This document shows positions 8,214 through 16,617 of a stretch of DNA of 26,278 nt, piece by piece (within the stretch, counting starts at the first letter, position 1; every line of letters begins with the position of its first letter). The notes beneath the pieces are model-generated. The model had not been told where the DNA came from, did not search any database, and was given only the letters and a program-made list of their open reading frames with translations. Both the position numbers and the translations under genes were made by a program. Source of the stretch: Dehalococcoidales bacterium (lineage in GTDB: Bacteria > Chloroflexota > Dehalococcoidia > Dehalococcoidales > UBA3254); the NCBI GenBank assembly GCA_016926695.1, contig JAFGOB010000094.1, positions 1 to 26,278 of the forward strand. Reading direction: 5' to 3'.

Positions 8214-9062
8214 TTATTTGTTTGCGTAAGATACCTGATTGTATGATGGATTCAGGGGGATATCGCCGAGACTGATATCCTGCTCGGTATTGACCTTGAT
8301 TTCTCTGGAAACGGCCCCGCTCCTGATGGTCAGAGTAAACTGGCTTACGGGCAGCTTTTCAAACTCGAAATCTCCAAAGTCATCGGTCCTGGCGGTGTAA
8401 GTCTTTTTCCCGTTGACCGCGTCACTCAAAGTCACATCCGCGCCGATGATAACTTCTTTCTTTACCGGGTCGTACACCGTACCAGCGATAAATCTCCTGG
8501 GCAGGTTGAGGTAATGGACCCTGACCCCGTCTGTATCCTTGCGTTCTGGCTTCAGATACTCGCCTTTACCGATGTACTCCCTCGCCTCATCCTCTTCCAT
8601 GAACTTCAAAGCCTGGGTGGGACAGGCATCCACACAGCGGGGCTCTTTCCAGCCGCTATCGATCAGGTGGGCGCAGCCCGTGCATTTCTGGGCGATGTTC
8701 AATCCATCATTGAAATAGATCACTCCGTAAGGACAGGCATCCACGCAGTTGCGGCAGCCTGTACACTTGACCGGATCAATGATCACCAGTCCGTCCTCCC
8801 TTTTGTAGATGACTCCCTCCGCCTTGCAGGCTGCCATGCAGGGGGCATTATCACAGTGATTGCAGAGAATGGGAACATAGGCTACCTTCACCCGGGGTAC
8901 CTGACCACGGACGGTTTCCGTGAGCTTCAGCCAGAAGGCGCCGACCTCCGGTTGGGGTTTGGCATAAGGGGTCCAGTCATTTGCTACATGCTCATCTTTG
9001 CAGGCAATCTGGCAATTGTAGCAGCCATTGCAGATCGATACATCATGGACAAATACCTTCAA
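8214..9062 (-). CDS. athS: Transhydroxylase-type small subunit: four [4Fe-4S] sites plus C-terminal transthyretin-like beta domain
   Basis: 282 residues from TTG 9062. GGAGG lies 8 bases upstream, inside the end of the large-subunit gene, whose TAA is one base away, so the pair looks translationally coupled. Cys groups: 11/14/17/21, 67/70/75/79, 100/103/106/110 and 127/130/143/147, the DmsB-type arrangement. Residues about 190-270 form a CarboxypepD_reg/Cna_B-like beta domain (FIAGTVYDP...TDDFGDFEFEKLP). This architecture is that of the pyrogallol-phloroglucinol transhydroxylase beta subunit of Pelobacter acidigallici. That protein is described with three clusters, whereas all four sites look intact here. 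No export signal is present, so it is cytoplasmic. It should bind the adjacent large subunit; since the second large subunit has no own partner, it may serve both. Confidence 0.9.
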   Translation of the reverse strand: MKVFVHDVSICNGCYNCQIACKDEHVANDWTPYAKPQPEVGAFWLKLTETVRGQVPRVKVAYVPILCNHCDNAPCMAACKAEGVIYKREDGLVIIDPVKCTGCRNCVDACPYGVIYFNDGLNIAQKCTGCAHLIDSGWKEPRCVDACPTQALKFMEEDEAREYIGKGEYLKPERKDTDGVRVHYLNLPRRFIAGTVYDPVKKEVIIGADVTLSDAVNGKKTYTARTDDFGDFEFEKLPVSQFTLTIRSGAVSREIKVNTEQDISLGDIPLNPSYNQVSYANK

Positions 9063-9063
9063 C

Positions 9064-11736
9064 TTATTTTCCTCCTTCAATCCAGGCATTGAACTGTAGT
9101 CCGCATGCAGGGTCAAATTTTCTTTCAAATGTTTCGGGGTATTGTTTTCTCAATTTATCCAGATCGACGGTCCCGACTTCCACCAGGAAACTGCTGACAA
9201 CCATTCCGGTCGCATTTCTGGAAGTCACATTATGGGGAGTGATGGTATTAATCGCTCCGCCCCGGTCCAATTCCCCCGGAACAATGGGATCATACCGGGC
9301 GCCGTGGTCCATATACACTACTCCGGGCATAATCCTCTCTGTTACATAGGCGCCGCCGAGAACTGTTCCCCTTTCGTTATATATTTTCACCACGTCCCCA
9401 TTACTGATGCCCCTGGCCGCAGCATCCCCCGGATTGATCCACAGCGGTTCGTATTGGTAGCCGTCCGGGCCTGTAACCTTGCAGGTCAGAACTTCTCTGG
9501 TCCAGGGGATATCATCACACTGGGCATGCACTCTCCAGCGACCGTGGTTGGATACCATCAGGAGAGGATATTTTTTGGCCCTTTCGCTGGAGGTCCTTTC
9601 GTCATGGCTTTCCCCCTTTTCAATCCAGTGCGGCACCGGCGGTCTCTCCTCGTCTTCAGGGAAGTATTTGGCCAGATTCTGAGAATGGAACTCCAGCTTA
9701 CCGGAGGGGGTATTTACCGGATTTTTCTCCGGGTCATCACGGAATGGTTTCATGCCCGCCGGGACTTCTTTCCATCCGGGTTTAGTCGGGACGACGAAAT
9801 AACCTTTGTTAACAAATTCTTCAAAAGTGATCATGTCCTGTATACCCGAGCACTCAAAACCGAGTTTCACCATCTCCTCGATAGACTTGCCTGCGGTGTA
9901 TTGCTCCAGGAGGCCCAGTTTCTCGGCTATCATGCAGACAATCTCATAATCGCTGTGGGATTCTCCTACCGGCTCGATACACCGTCCTTCATATAAAAAC
10001 GAAAAGAACGTCCCGCTGTTTCTGTCTACACCGATATCTTCCTCCTCGAATTTGGTATTGACCGGCAGGATGACGTCGGCAAACAGACAGTCGTTCTCCA
10101 GCCACTGGTGCTGGGCCAGAATGAACTCTATTTTTGGGCTTCGCAGGGCTTTCATATAGGAATTGCTATCATTCCAGCAGGTTATCCAGCAGGGCGAATC
10201 GGTCCAGATCATATGGACCTCGGAGCAGCCCTCGGCCGGATAGGTATATTTGACGAACTGGTCCTCGACCTCGCCGGGAAAGGTTGAATTGCCATACCAG
10301 TTGATGGGCGGATTGAGGATGGCATCGTGGATGAGGTCCTTGGGTATAAATTGCTGCGGATTGATCGGCGCCGGCGTAAAGCGCTTATCGATACCCCCCA
10401 TCCTTTGCCTCTTGGCCTTCTTTTCCGGACTGCCGGGACTTTTGATCTCTGCGAGGGAATAAGAATGTCTCAACTGTTGAGGGCTGACTATTCCGGGAGG
10501 CATGGGATTTCCCTGGGTAGGGCCTCCCCACTCTATCATCTTGACCTGGTGTACTCCGGGATTTCCTAATCCCCGCATCCCCAGCAGCATGACCTCCAGC
10601 CGTCCGTTTTCGGTTGAGTAAGGGCTGCGTATGCCGGGCCCGCCATTTCCGTGGGCTATACTGGTGGCAGTGGCCGCCCAGGTCCTGGCCAGGGCCTTGA
10701 TCGTCCACTCCGGCACGCTGCATTTCCCGGCTGCCCATTCCGCAGTCTTGGGAATTCCATCCTCTTTCCCCAGGACATATTCTTCAAACTTATCGAAACC
10801 ATAGGTATGGGTTTTTACATAATCCTTTTCGTAGGTCCCTTCGGTGATCCAGATATAGGCAATAGCCAGTTGCAAGGCAGCATCCGTCCCCGGTTTTATC
10901 GGGATCCATTTATCGGCATGTACGGCAGCTCCGTAGTTCAGGTCCGGACAGATGTAAACAGATTTTACGCCGAGTTGTGTCCACCAGTAGCAAACGCGGC
11001 TGGCCATCTGCCCATCAAAACCCCAGGGCGTCGTTTCCGGATCACACCCCCAGAACAGGACAAGGCCGCTGTTTTCAGCTATATCAGGTATCAGGTTGTG
11101 AGTCGGCTCCTGCTCTCCCACGGGTTCCATTCCCCAGACATGTTTGGCGCCCCAGGCCCATCCCTCCCAGCTATCCGGGTTTCTCAACTGGGCTGTATAA
11201 CCGCCAAGCAGCGCCAGGAGCTTATTGGCACTACTGTGGGTGACATGGACAACTTTACCTTCACCGTGCATATCAGCCTGAGAAAGGACCGCTTCCATCC
11301 CATATTTTCCCTTAATCCTCTTAAGCTCATTTGTTATTATCTCTAGGGCTTCATCCCAGGATATCCTGACATACCGGCTCTTGCAGCGGTTTTGGGGATT
11401 TCTCTCACCGTGCGGGTCCCAGTCCACCCTCTTTAAAGGGTAGAGGATTCTGTTGCGTGAATATACGCGTTTTTTATAAGCCAGACCGTAAGGGGAGGGC
11501 AGGGCTTTCAGGCTTGATTCAAAAGTCTGCCCGCGGGCTTCCAGCTTCCAGGGGTTGAATTCCTTCGGGTCGTACTGCCAGTCGTAGTGCAATGGTCTGA
11601 TTCTAATGATTTTGCCATCTTTGACATCCACCGCACAGGGATATCCGGCGTCCACCCCGGACCCGATAAAGCTAAGGCCCTTTACGCAGGTTTTTTCACC
11701 TTTGGTTGTTATTCCCTGATCATTTTTTATTACCAT
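9064..11736 (-). CDS. athL: Transhydroxylase-type molybdopterin large subunit 1 (DMSO reductase superfamily)
   Basis: 890 residues with no N-terminal Fe-S Cys motif and no Tat signal, as in pyrogallol-phloroglucinol transhydroxylase (about 875 aa). In order: family N-terminus (VKDGKIIRIRPLHYDW), YKKRVYSRNRILYPLKRVDW, RYVRISWDEAL, MHGEG (H157), and NPDSWEGW with D188-S189-W190. In the characterised enzyme a Ser between Asp and Trp ligates Mo and a nearby His and Asp take part in catalysis. Cofactor-binding segments follow (FWGCDPETTPWGF, CPDLNYGAAVHADKWIPIKPGTDAA) and a C-terminal beta-barrel (SNHGRWRVHAQCDD...). The residues around 430-480 differ most from the second copy. AAGGAA lies 8 bases before the ATG. 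Expected role is hydroxyl transfer or redox chemistry on a polyhydroxyaromatic; the actual substrate is unknown. Confidence 0.92.
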   Translation of the reverse strand: MVIKNDQGITTKGEKTCVKGLSFIGSGVDAGYPCAVDVKDGKIIRIRPLHYDWQYDPKEFNPWKLEARGQTFESSLKALPSPYGLAYKKRVYSRNRILYPLKRVDWDPHGERNPQNRCKSRYVRISWDEALEIITNELKRIKGKYGMEAVLSQADMHGEGKVVHVTHSSANKLLALLGGYTAQLRNPDSWEGWAWGAKHVWGMEPVGEQEPTHNLIPDIAENSGLVLFWGCDPETTPWGFDGQMASRVCYWWTQLGVKSVYICPDLNYGAAVHADKWIPIKPGTDAALQLAIAYIWITEGTYEKDYVKTHTYGFDKFEEYVLGKEDGIPKTAEWAAGKCSVPEWTIKALARTWAATATSIAHGNGGPGIRSPYSTENGRLEVMLLGMRGLGNPGVHQVKMIEWGGPTQGNPMPPGIVSPQQLRHSYSLAEIKSPGSPEKKAKRQRMGGIDKRFTPAPINPQQFIPKDLIHDAILNPPINWYGNSTFPGEVEDQFVKYTYPAEGCSEVHMIWTDSPCWITCWNDSNSYMKALRSPKIEFILAQHQWLENDCLFADVILPVNTKFEEEDIGVDRNSGTFFSFLYEGRCIEPVGESHSDYEIVCMIAEKLGLLEQYTAGKSIEEMVKLGFECSGIQDMITFEEFVNKGYFVVPTKPGWKEVPAGMKPFRDDPEKNPVNTPSGKLEFHSQNLAKYFPEDEERPPVPHWIEKGESHDERTSSERAKKYPLLMVSNHGRWRVHAQCDDIPWTREVLTCKVTGPDGYQYEPLWINPGDAAARGISNGDVVKIYNERGTVLGGAYVTERIMPGVVYMDHGARYDPIVPGELDRGGAINTITPHNVTSRNATGMVVSSFLVEVGTVDLDKLRKQYPETFERKFDPACGLQFNAWIEGGK

Positions 11737-11863
11737 ATATTTTATTCCTTTTATTTTTTTGATTATTACTTCTCAATGGGTCTCTTTGACAGGTAAAAAT
11801 CACTATATAATTGTCTAATATTTTGAGAAAGTCACAAAACAGCAACCTGCAGATAAGGGACCA

Positions 11864-11893
11864 GTCCCTGCCCTTCAACCGAAGGACAGGGAC
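11864..11893. repeat. 13-bp hairpin between the two-domain cupin and large subunit 1
   Basis: GTCCCTGCCCTTC and GAAGGACAGGGAC pair with one mismatch around a 4-base loop. No T-run follows on the minus strand, so it is not a standard terminator. Its place in the 257-base gap upstream of large subunit 1 suggests transcript processing, protection or attenuation. Confidence 0.55.
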
Positions 11894-11902
11894 TATCTAT
11901 CC

Positions 11903-11988
11903 AGTGTAGTGCCACTCAATTAAGTGTACAGTATTCAACGCGCTTTTAGCTTTAAACTATTGCAAAGCTGTGTATGAGACACTACACT
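11903..11988. repeat. 86-bp MITE-like element with 9-bp inverted ends
   Basis: It starts AGTGTAGTG and ends CACTACACT, perfect inverted ends. The right end contains GTATGAGACACT, which recurs exactly at 19972-19983, where a GTGTAGCG also lies about 50 bases to its left. The interior is A/T-rich and has no ORF. It may be an insertion-sequence scar or miniature element; I cannot name a parent element. Confidence 0.35.
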
Positions 11989-11993
11989 AAGAA

Positions 11994-12896
11994 TCAGGAC
12001 TTCTTTGGTTTGGGTAAGTTCGTACCAAACGGTCGAACATCCGTAAGGAAAAAGGGCTTATCCACCTTTGTAACGATGACCGGACAATGAGGGAACATAC
12101 CGGGTATCACGATGGCCGAAGGCCGGGTAATAACGTGTCGCTCGGCCTCTTTGCCCAGTGATACCTCTACCTCTCCTCCCAGCTCGCTGAGATCATCCGT
12201 ATCGGTTCCCATAAAGGTCAGAATTTCGAGATCGGAGTGCACATGGGGTTTATCGGGTATCGGCCCGAACCTGTAAGGGGCTTTCCTGAGGGTTTCATGC
12301 AGGACTGCATAATCAAATGAATTCGGATTGGTAACAATCGCCAGGTGGCCCCCGGAATCATCCCGGTTCCTGGGGCCGTAGCTCCAGGCCCCTTTTCTTA
12401 CGAAAGACATGTTGACAATATTATCCCCGTATTCAGAGCCCCGGTCTGCTACAGGGGCTGATGTCATTGATTCCTTGCTCAATTCAACCGGTGTTTCTTT
12501 GGGCTCGGATGTGCAGGAGACCTCCATGTATATGAATCTACGGTCCATCCTGTTGATAGTGGCCGGAAAATGCGGCAGTCCTTTCGGAATGGATATGGCC
12601 GTCGAGGTGGTAACAATATGCTTTTCGCATTGCGGTCCCAGACACATCTCTACCTCTGCTCCCAGATCGCCGATGCAATCGGCGTCAGTACCCATGAAAA
12701 CCAGGACCTGGTTATATTCATGAGCATGAGCCACGGGCTCCGTACCCATTTTGCCGGCTGCCAGGTAAGTGCCGTATTCAACATGAAAGTCCAGCCCAAA
12801 TAATTTGCCGTTGTAGCTTGTTACCTGTCTGTATAGACCTGTCCTGTTTTTATCAAAATCCAGGCTTATAACGTAGTTTCCGTACTTTTTTTCCAT
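11994..12896 (-). CDS. Two-domain (tandem) cupin of the same family
   Basis: 300 residues made of two homologous cupin halves (about 1-130 and 155-290). Domain 1: H57-x-H59 (HAHEYNQ), Q63 in place of the metal-binding Glu, and H109 (IPKGLPHFP). Domain 2: H218-x-H220 (HVHSDLE), E224 and H270 (IPGMFPHCP), a complete 3-His/1-Glu site. Both halves carry the family block between motifs (GTDADCIGDLGAEVEM; GTDTDDLSELGGEVEV). The N-terminus YGNYVISLDFD resembles that of the single-domain member at 7563. The linker is about 25 residues, polar and probably flexible. The gene sits between the two Mo large subunits, 32 bases after the end of large subunit 2, so it is almost certainly cotranscribed with it. 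The reaction is unknown; the tandem form suggests one catalytic and one altered domain. Confidence 0.87.
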   Translation of the reverse strand: MEKKYGNYVISLDFDKNRTGLYRQVTSYNGKLFGLDFHVEYGTYLAAGKMGTEPVAHAHEYNQVLVFMGTDADCIGDLGAEVEMCLGPQCEKHIVTTSTAISIPKGLPHFPATINRMDRRFIYMEVSCTSEPKETPVELSKESMTSAPVADRGSEYGDNIVNMSFVRKGAWSYGPRNRDDSGGHLAIVTNPNSFDYAVLHETLRKAPYRFGPIPDKPHVHSDLEILTFMGTDTDDLSELGGEVEVSLGKEAERHVITRPSAIVIPGMFPHCPVIVTKVDKPFFLTDVRPFGTNLPKPKKS

Positions 12897-12928
12897 TTTT
12901 TCCTTCCTAATCTTTAATTACCTTCAAC

Positions 12929-15550
12929 TCATCTTTTCCCTTCAATCCGGTTGTCGAACCGCAGGCCGGTAGCCGGGTTACATTTTTCCTTGAATGCCGC
13001 AGGATACTTTCTTCTCAATTCATCCAGATCGGCTGATCCTACCTCCACCAGGAATCCGCTGACCACCATACCAGTGGCGTTTTTGGAGGTGATATTGTGG
13101 GGTGTGATGGTGTTGATCGCTCCTCCCCGGTCGATTTCTCCCGGAACGACCGGATCATAGCGGGCCCCATGGTCCATGTAGACTACCCCGGGCATGATTC
13201 TCTCGGTTACATAGGCCCCGGCGAGAACAATACCCCTTTCGTTGTATACCTGCGTCACATCCCCGTTTTTAATTCCTCTGGCGGCAGCATCTCCCGGGTT
13301 GATCCACACCGGTTCATACTGGTAGCTGTCGGGACCTGTCACCTTGCAGGTCGGAGCTTCCCGCGTCCAGGAGATATCATCGCACTGGGCATGCACCCGC
13401 CAGCGGCCGTGGTTGGACATCATAAGCAAAGGATATTTTTTGGCCCTTTCGCTGGAAAGGCTTTCATCATGTCCTTCGCCCTTGACAATCCAGTGCGGAA
13501 CGGGAGGGCGCTCCCTGTCGTCAGGGAAGTGTTTTGCCAGGTTCTGGGAATAGAACTCTATCTTACCGGAGGGGGTTTTCAAAGGATGGTTCTCGGGATC
13601 TTCATAAAAGTCCCTCAAACCGACCTTTTGATTCTTCCATTTCGGATCGGTCGGGATAACGAAATATCCTTTTTCAATAAACTCATCGTAGGTAGTCAGG
13701 TCCTTAATGCCGCAGCTATCGAAACCACGTTTTAACAGGTCCTGAACGGTAGCGCCTCCGGTCATTTTTTCCAGCAGACCCAGTTTCTCGGCCAGCATGC
13801 AGACTATCTCGTAGTCGGTCCTGGACTCTCCCACCGGCTCCACGCATTTCTTCTCATCGACCACAACATAGAATTGACCGCTGCCTGAGTCCACTCCGAT
13901 ATCGTCTTCCTCCAGCTTGGTATTGACCGGCAGGATGATGTCGGCAAACAGGCAATCGTTTTCCAGCCAGGGGTGCTGGGCCAAAATGAACTCAATTTTT
14001 AGACTGCGCAACGCCTTGATATAGGTATTGGTATCGTTCCAGCAGGTAATCCAGCAGGGCGAATCGGTCCATATCATATGGACCTCGGGGCAGCCCTCCG
14101 CCGGATAGGTGTATTTTACGAACTGGTCCTCAACATCAGCCATGAATAAAGCCGTGCCATACCAGCTAATGGGTGGATTAAGAATAGCGTCATGGATGAG
14201 GTCCTTGGGGATAAATTGTTTGGGATAGATAGTCCCGGGTTTAAGCCCGGTGCCCATACTGGTATGGGGCTTGCCGGTTTTTTCGTCCCATACTATGGGG
14301 ACCATGGACCCCGTAAAGGCTTTACCCAGGTTGGGGACTACTACCGGTGGTGGCATCGGCTGCTGGTGGTTCATACCCCACTCAATCATCTTTACCTGGT
14401 GTACTCCGGGTTTACCCACTCCCTGCATAGCCAGCAGCAATATCTCCAGCCGGGCGTTTTCCGTGGCATAGGGTACCCTGATACCGGGTCCTCCATTGCC
14501 ATGCAGTATCGAAGTCGCTACGGACGCCCATTTTCGCGCCAGGGCCTTGATTGTCCATTCGGGTATGCTGGTTATTTCAGAGGCCCACCCGGGTGTCTTG
14601 GGAACCCCGTCCTCTTTTCCCAGGACATAATCTGAGAACTGTTCAAAGCCATAGGTGTGCGTGGTCACGTATTCTTTATCGTAGGTATCTTCCTTGATCC
14701 AGACATAGGCAATAGCCAATCGCAGGGCGGCGTCTGTGCCCGGCCTGACCGGGATCCACTTGTCAGCATGGACAGCCGCACCGTAATTCAGGTCCGGGCA
14801 AACATACACGGACTTGATGCCTACCTGCGTCCACCAATAGCAGACGCGGCTGGCCATCTGCCCGTCAAATCCCCAGGGTGTGGTCTCAGGATCACAACCC
14901 CAGAAAAGAAGAAGCCTGGAGTTTTCAGCAATATCAGGTACTGCGTTGTTAACCGGCACCATCAGTCCCAGGTCTTCCATTCCCCAGACATGCTTGGCGC
15001 CCCAGTACCACCCCTCCCAGCTATCCGGGTTGCGGGTTTGCAGGGTATAGCCGCCCAGCAGATTAAGAAGCCTGGTGCCACAGCCATGGGAGCAATGGAC
15101 GCTTTTCATCTCTCCGTGACCGTCCATCTGGGCAAGGATGCCATACGGCCCGTACTTGTTGATGACCCTTTTCATCTCTCTGGTTACCAGTTCCAGGGCT
15201 TCATCCCAGGAGATTCTAACGTATTTGCTCTTGCCCCTTTTAGCCGTATTTCTCTCCCCGTCCGGGTCCCAGTCAACCCGCTTCAAGGGATAGAGAATAC
15301 GGTTGGATGAGTAGACCCGTTTTTTATATGCCAGGCTGTAGGGCGGTATCAGGGCTTTCATGCCGGGTTCAAAGACCTGCCCATTTACTTCCATCTTCCA
15401 GGGGCTTAACTGCTTTTTGTCGTATTTCCAGTCGAAGTGCAGCGGTCTGATCCGGACTATTTTACCGTTTTTTACATCTATCACCGAGGAATTGGAGTTC
15501 GGGCCGAAACCAAGAGTGGCAGGGAGTGATTTTTCATCACTGGTGTTCAT
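12929..15550 (-). CDS. athL: Transhydroxylase-type molybdopterin large subunit 2
   Basis: 873 residues from ATG 15550, chosen because AAGGAG lies 11 bases upstream and the length then matches the family; a longer frame to 15655 reads through an intergenic repeat. It is clearly homologous to large subunit 1 over its whole length: YKKRVYSSNRILYPLKRVDW, DGHGE (H145), NPDSWEGW (D176-S177-W178), FWGCDPETTPWGF and ADKWIPVRPGTDAA. It likewise lacks an N-terminal Fe-S site and export signal. Differences concentrate around residues 395-450 (insert VVPNLGKAFTGSM and following) and just after the DSW motif (GLMVPVNN versus EQEPTHN), near where substrate contacts are expected. It has no adjacent small subunit of its own. 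It may be a paralogue for a different substrate, or both large subunits may share the single Fe-S subunit. Confidence 0.92.
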   Translation of the reverse strand: MNTSDEKSLPATLGFGPNSNSSVIDVKNGKIVRIRPLHFDWKYDKKQLSPWKMEVNGQVFEPGMKALIPPYSLAYKKRVYSSNRILYPLKRVDWDPDGERNTAKRGKSKYVRISWDEALELVTREMKRVINKYGPYGILAQMDGHGEMKSVHCSHGCGTRLLNLLGGYTLQTRNPDSWEGWYWGAKHVWGMEDLGLMVPVNNAVPDIAENSRLLLFWGCDPETTPWGFDGQMASRVCYWWTQVGIKSVYVCPDLNYGAAVHADKWIPVRPGTDAALRLAIAYVWIKEDTYDKEYVTTHTYGFEQFSDYVLGKEDGVPKTPGWASEITSIPEWTIKALARKWASVATSILHGNGGPGIRVPYATENARLEILLLAMQGVGKPGVHQVKMIEWGMNHQQPMPPPVVVPNLGKAFTGSMVPIVWDEKTGKPHTSMGTGLKPGTIYPKQFIPKDLIHDAILNPPISWYGTALFMADVEDQFVKYTYPAEGCPEVHMIWTDSPCWITCWNDTNTYIKALRSLKIEFILAQHPWLENDCLFADIILPVNTKLEEDDIGVDSGSGQFYVVVDEKKCVEPVGESRTDYEIVCMLAEKLGLLEKMTGGATVQDLLKRGFDSCGIKDLTTYDEFIEKGYFVIPTDPKWKNQKVGLRDFYEDPENHPLKTPSGKIEFYSQNLAKHFPDDRERPPVPHWIVKGEGHDESLSSERAKKYPLLMMSNHGRWRVHAQCDDISWTREAPTCKVTGPDSYQYEPVWINPGDAAARGIKNGDVTQVYNERGIVLAGAYVTERIMPGVVYMDHGARYDPVVPGEIDRGGAINTITPHNITSKNATGMVVSGFLVEVGSADLDELRRKYPAAFKEKCNPATGLRFDNRIEGKR

Positions 15551-15616
15551 ACAGGTGGGTCTCCTTTTTAGCAAATGTTTTTCTATTCCAGATCTGACGT
15601 AAATATTGTTTGCTCT

Positions 15617-15662
15617 CAATCCGGGCTGAGGTAACAGGCGGACATCAGCAAACATAATTGGC
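15617..15662 (-). repeat. Right copy of the 46-bp inverted repeat
   Basis: It is the inverted partner of 8098-8143 (38 of 46 positions). It lies in the 168-base gap between the permease gene end and large subunit 2. The ATG in this copy starts the longer frame of large subunit 2, but no ribosome-binding site is near it, so I treat it as outside the gene. Confidence 0.55.
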
Positions 15663-15718
15663 TTTAAGAATAACTATTGTTTTTTTTGCTTTACAGGTTT
15701 TAGGTGGTAATACAGGCG

Positions 15719-16612
15719 CTATATGACGCCTCTGAGCCTGGGGTCGAGTGCATCCCTCAGTCCGTCACCCATCATGCTGAAGCCGAATACAGCCAGCATA
15801 AGTGTAATTCCGGGTGCGATAGAGAGCATCGGGGCGGTGAGAAGATAGTCACGCCCGTCACTGATCATGCTTCCCCAGGCTGCAATTGGCGCCTCAACTC
15901 CGACGCCAAGGAAGCTGAGACCGGCCTCGGCCAATATCGTCGATCCCAGAACCATGGTAACCAGAACGATTAATGGCGGAAAGCAGTTAGGGATCAAATG
16001 GAAGAACATGATACGCCAGTGGCTGGCGCCCATGGAGCGTTCTGCCAGAACATAGTCGGTTTCTTTGGCGGTGATGACCTGGCCGCACATCAACCTGGCA
16101 CAGGATGGGATCAGGCCGACAGTGAGGGCGATGATGACATTTTTTAGGCCTCCGCCGAGCAGTGCCGCAATGACCAGTGCCAGCAATATCATAGGAAAAG
16201 CCATGAAGGCGTCCAGCGTCCTCATAATAAGAGTATACGTCCAGCCGCCAAAATATCCGGCCACCAGACCCAGGAAAAAGCCGATTACCGCGGCTAATAA
16301 TACCACTACTACCCCTATCATCAGGGAAGTCCTGGACCCGTACAGGACGCGGGTAAGGGTGTCTCTGCCGAGAAGATCAGTGCCCAGAAAGTGCTTGGAA
16401 TTGGGATTCTGCAAGACTTCACCCAGAGATGTCGCGTATGGATCATAGGGGGCCAGTACAGGGGCAAAGATGGCCATAATAGCGAGTATCACGATCATAA
16501 TCAGCCCGGCTGTCACTATCCACCGGCTGAAGAACACCTTGAGAAAACGGCGAAATTCGTTGACACGGACCGGGGCTTCTGAGATCGTTGTAGCGTTTAC
16601 ATTCACCTTCAT
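15719..16612 (-). CDS. dppC: ABC importer permease, DppC/OppC family
   Basis: 297 residues. The OppC N-terminal region has one helix and then FLGTDLLGRDTLTRVLYGSRTS, a DppC hallmark. Five further helices follow, with the EAA loop (LAERSMGASHWRIMFFHLIPN) that contacts the ATPase. Family members import peptides, nickel chelates, sugars or small organic compounds. The start overlaps a GGGGGA placed immediately before the ATG; a GTG two codons later has better spacing and may be the true start. The gene begins 5 bases after dppB ends. No ATPase gene follows; the next gene is the Mo large subunit. Confidence 0.92.
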   Translation of the reverse strand: MKVNVNATTISEAPVRVNEFRRFLKVFFSRWIVTAGLIMIVILAIMAIFAPVLAPYDPYATSLGEVLQNPNSKHFLGTDLLGRDTLTRVLYGSRTSLMIGVVVVLLAAVIGFFLGLVAGYFGGWTYTLIMRTLDAFMAFPMILLALVIAALLGGGLKNVIIALTVGLIPSCARLMCGQVITAKETDYVLAERSMGASHWRIMFFHLIPNCFPPLIVLVTMVLGSTILAEAGLSFLGVGVEAPIAAWGSMISDGRDYLLTAPMLSIAPGITLMLAVFGFSMMGDGLRDALDPRLRGVI

Positions 16613-16617
16613 TCCCC

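Noticed and set aside
9063..9128. Longer N-terminus for the Fe-S small subunit (start at 9128)
   Set aside because: That TTG lies inside the large-subunit gene without a ribosome-binding site; TTG 9062 has GGAGG at good spacing and gives the family N-terminus.
8514..9996. Long plus-strand frames opposite the Mo and Fe-S genes
   Set aside because: Shadows of strongly supported minus-strand genes; the peptides show no domain pattern.
11820..11993. Promoter for large subunit 1 in the gap after the two-domain cupin
   Set aside because: TATAGT is present near 11805, but no acceptable -35 stands at the right distance; read-through from the upstream gene is equally possible.
15551..15655. Longer N-terminus for Mo large subunit 2 (start at 15655)
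   Set aside because: The extra 35 residues derive from the inverted repeat and intergenic DNA; ATG 15550 has AAGGAG and gives the normal length.
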